A DNA stretch of 7,427 nucleotides. Origin: Anaerolineae bacterium (GTDB lineage Bacteria; Chloroflexota; Anaerolineae; Aggregatilineales; Phototrophicaceae). Under the pieces are notes generated by a model. That model made no database searches. It was not told the DNA's origin and was given only the letters and a program-made list of their open reading frames with translations. Positions 6,593 to 7,427 of this stretch are shown here, piece by piece. The stretch covers positions 1 through 7,427 of the forward strand of contig JADLHH010000226.1 of NCBI GenBank assembly GCA_020848855.1. The letters are read 5' to 3'. Position 1 is the first letter of the stretch; each line of letters begins with the position of its first letter. A program made the translations under genes and the position numbers.

Positions 6593-7427
6593 ATGACACA
6601 GGTCGATACCAGCGTTTTTCGCAAATATGACATTCGCGGCACGGTAGCGGGCGATAACCCGCAGATTACGCCGGAACTAGCGCGGTTGGTCGGCAAGGCG
6701 CTCGGCACGTACCTGCCGCGCGAATTCGGCAGCGATCACATGTTCGTCGGGCAGGATAACCGCGCCTCGTCGCAGAGCATCAAGATGGCGCTTATCGAAG
6801 GTGTCGCCTCGACCGGCATGAACGTCACCGACATCGGCGATGTGATGACGCCGACCGTGTATTTTGCCTCAGCCAGCTACAGTGGCAAGGGCGCGGGCGT
6901 GATGATCACCGGGAGCCACCTCGCTACCAAGTACAACGGCATCAAGATGGCGTACGGTGCGCTGGCGCTGGCGGATCAGCAGATCATCGACCTGATGAAG
7001 ATCATTCAGCAGGATGCGTTCGCGGTTGGGAACGGGTTGGTCGACCAGGATTTCACCATGCTGCACAGACACATGGAGACGATCAAGGGCAAGGTCAAGA
7101 TCGAACGCCCGCTGAGGGTCGTGCTGGATGCCGGCAACGGCATGAGCGGCGTGCCGGTTCCGCCAATGCTCGCCGACCTCGGCATCGAGGTTCACTGCCT
7201 GTACTGTGAATCTGATGGGACATACCCGAACCATCTGCCGAACCCCGAAGACCCGGAGACGACTAAAGACCTTGAAGCGAAAGTGGTCGAAGTCGGGGCA
7301 GATCTCGGTCTGGGTTTCGACGGCGACGCCGACCGCTGCGGTTTCATCGACAATCTGGGGCATCATATCGCCGCCGACCGGCTGGTGGCGCTGCTCGCCC
7401 GCGACCTGCTCAAGCGCGAACCCGGCG
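6593..7427 (+). CDS. Phosphomannomutase/phosphoglucomutase family (alpha-D-phosphohexomutase), N-terminal part, 3' truncated
   Basis: Translation from ATG 6593 gives 278 residues and stays open to the window end; the family is usually about 450-470 residues, so roughly the last 40 percent is missing. These enzymes move a phosphate between the C1 and C6 of glucose or mannose, feeding nucleotide-sugar and polysaccharide synthesis in the cytoplasm. FRKYDIRG (9-16) is the typical opening. The phosphoserine loop is TGSHLATKYNGIKM, with S108 as the phosphorylated residue; most relatives have asparagine-proline where L110-A111 stand here. The metal-binding loop is DGDADR (243-248). SDGTYPNHLPNPEDPE (207-222) is also characteristic of the family. 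The sugar-specifying loop of domain 3 lies outside the window, so mannose or glucose preference cannot be set. AGGGAG (6579-6584) is 8 bases before the ATG and supports the start. It lies 81 bases after the Clp-like gene, behind the hairpin. Confidence 0.9.
   Translation, partial: MTQVDTSVFRKYDIRGTVAGDNPQITPELARLVGKALGTYLPREFGSDHMFVGQDNRASSQSIKMALIEGVASTGMNVTDIGDVMTPTVYFASASYSGKGAGVMITGSHLATKYNGIKMAYGALALADQQIIDLMKIIQQDAFAVGNGLVDQDFTMLHRHMETIKGKVKIERPLRVVLDAGNGMSGVPVPPMLADLGIEVHCLYCESDGTYPNHLPNPEDPETTKDLEAKVVEVGADLGLGFDGDADRCGFIDNLGHHIAADRLVALLARDLLKREPG

Overview
The window looks like a chromosomal segment of a GC-rich free-living bacterium. Codons favour G or C at the third position, several intergenic gaps carry GC-rich palindromic repeats, and the genes are housekeeping or stress genes. 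The gene mix together with GTAGGGGCGGGTC-type palindromes is reminiscent of Chloroflexota (Anaerolineae-like), but this is an impression from sequence style and not a proven placement.

Layout. 1-587 (+) is the 3' end of a glycoside hydrolase family 3 gene, cut by the window start. Convergent to it, 655-873 (-) is a small YdeI/OmpD-associated (OmdA) protein. A divergent AT-rich promoter region (874-1087) separates it from 1088-2677 (+), a Rieske [2Fe-2S] domain fused to an FAD/NAD(P)H oxidoreductase of the AIFM3-like type. Ten bases after that gene's stop lies an insertion sequence with one intact DDE transposase (2780-4135). Its ends continue into the arms of a GC-rich palindrome, giving 32-bp perfect inverted repeats at 2687-2718 and 4135-4166. 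Next come 4271-6511 (+), a Clp/HSP100-type double AAA+ protein whose first ATPase ring appears degenerate, an intact copy of the palindromic repeat (6528-6558), and 6593-7427 (+), the N-terminal part of a phosphomannomutase/phosphoglucomutase that runs off the window.

The genes do not form an obvious pathway. They read as independent units: cell-wall or sugar hydrolysis, redox, protein quality control, and sugar-phosphate metabolism. Repeats sit in several of the gaps. The two most informative points are the relation between the insertion sequence and the palindromic repeat, and the Clp-like protein, which keeps a normal second ATPase module but has lost the Walker B acids, pore-loop motif and arginine finger of the first, and shows no ClpP-docking tripeptide. 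I see no CRISPR array, tRNA, rRNA or recognisable new defence system.
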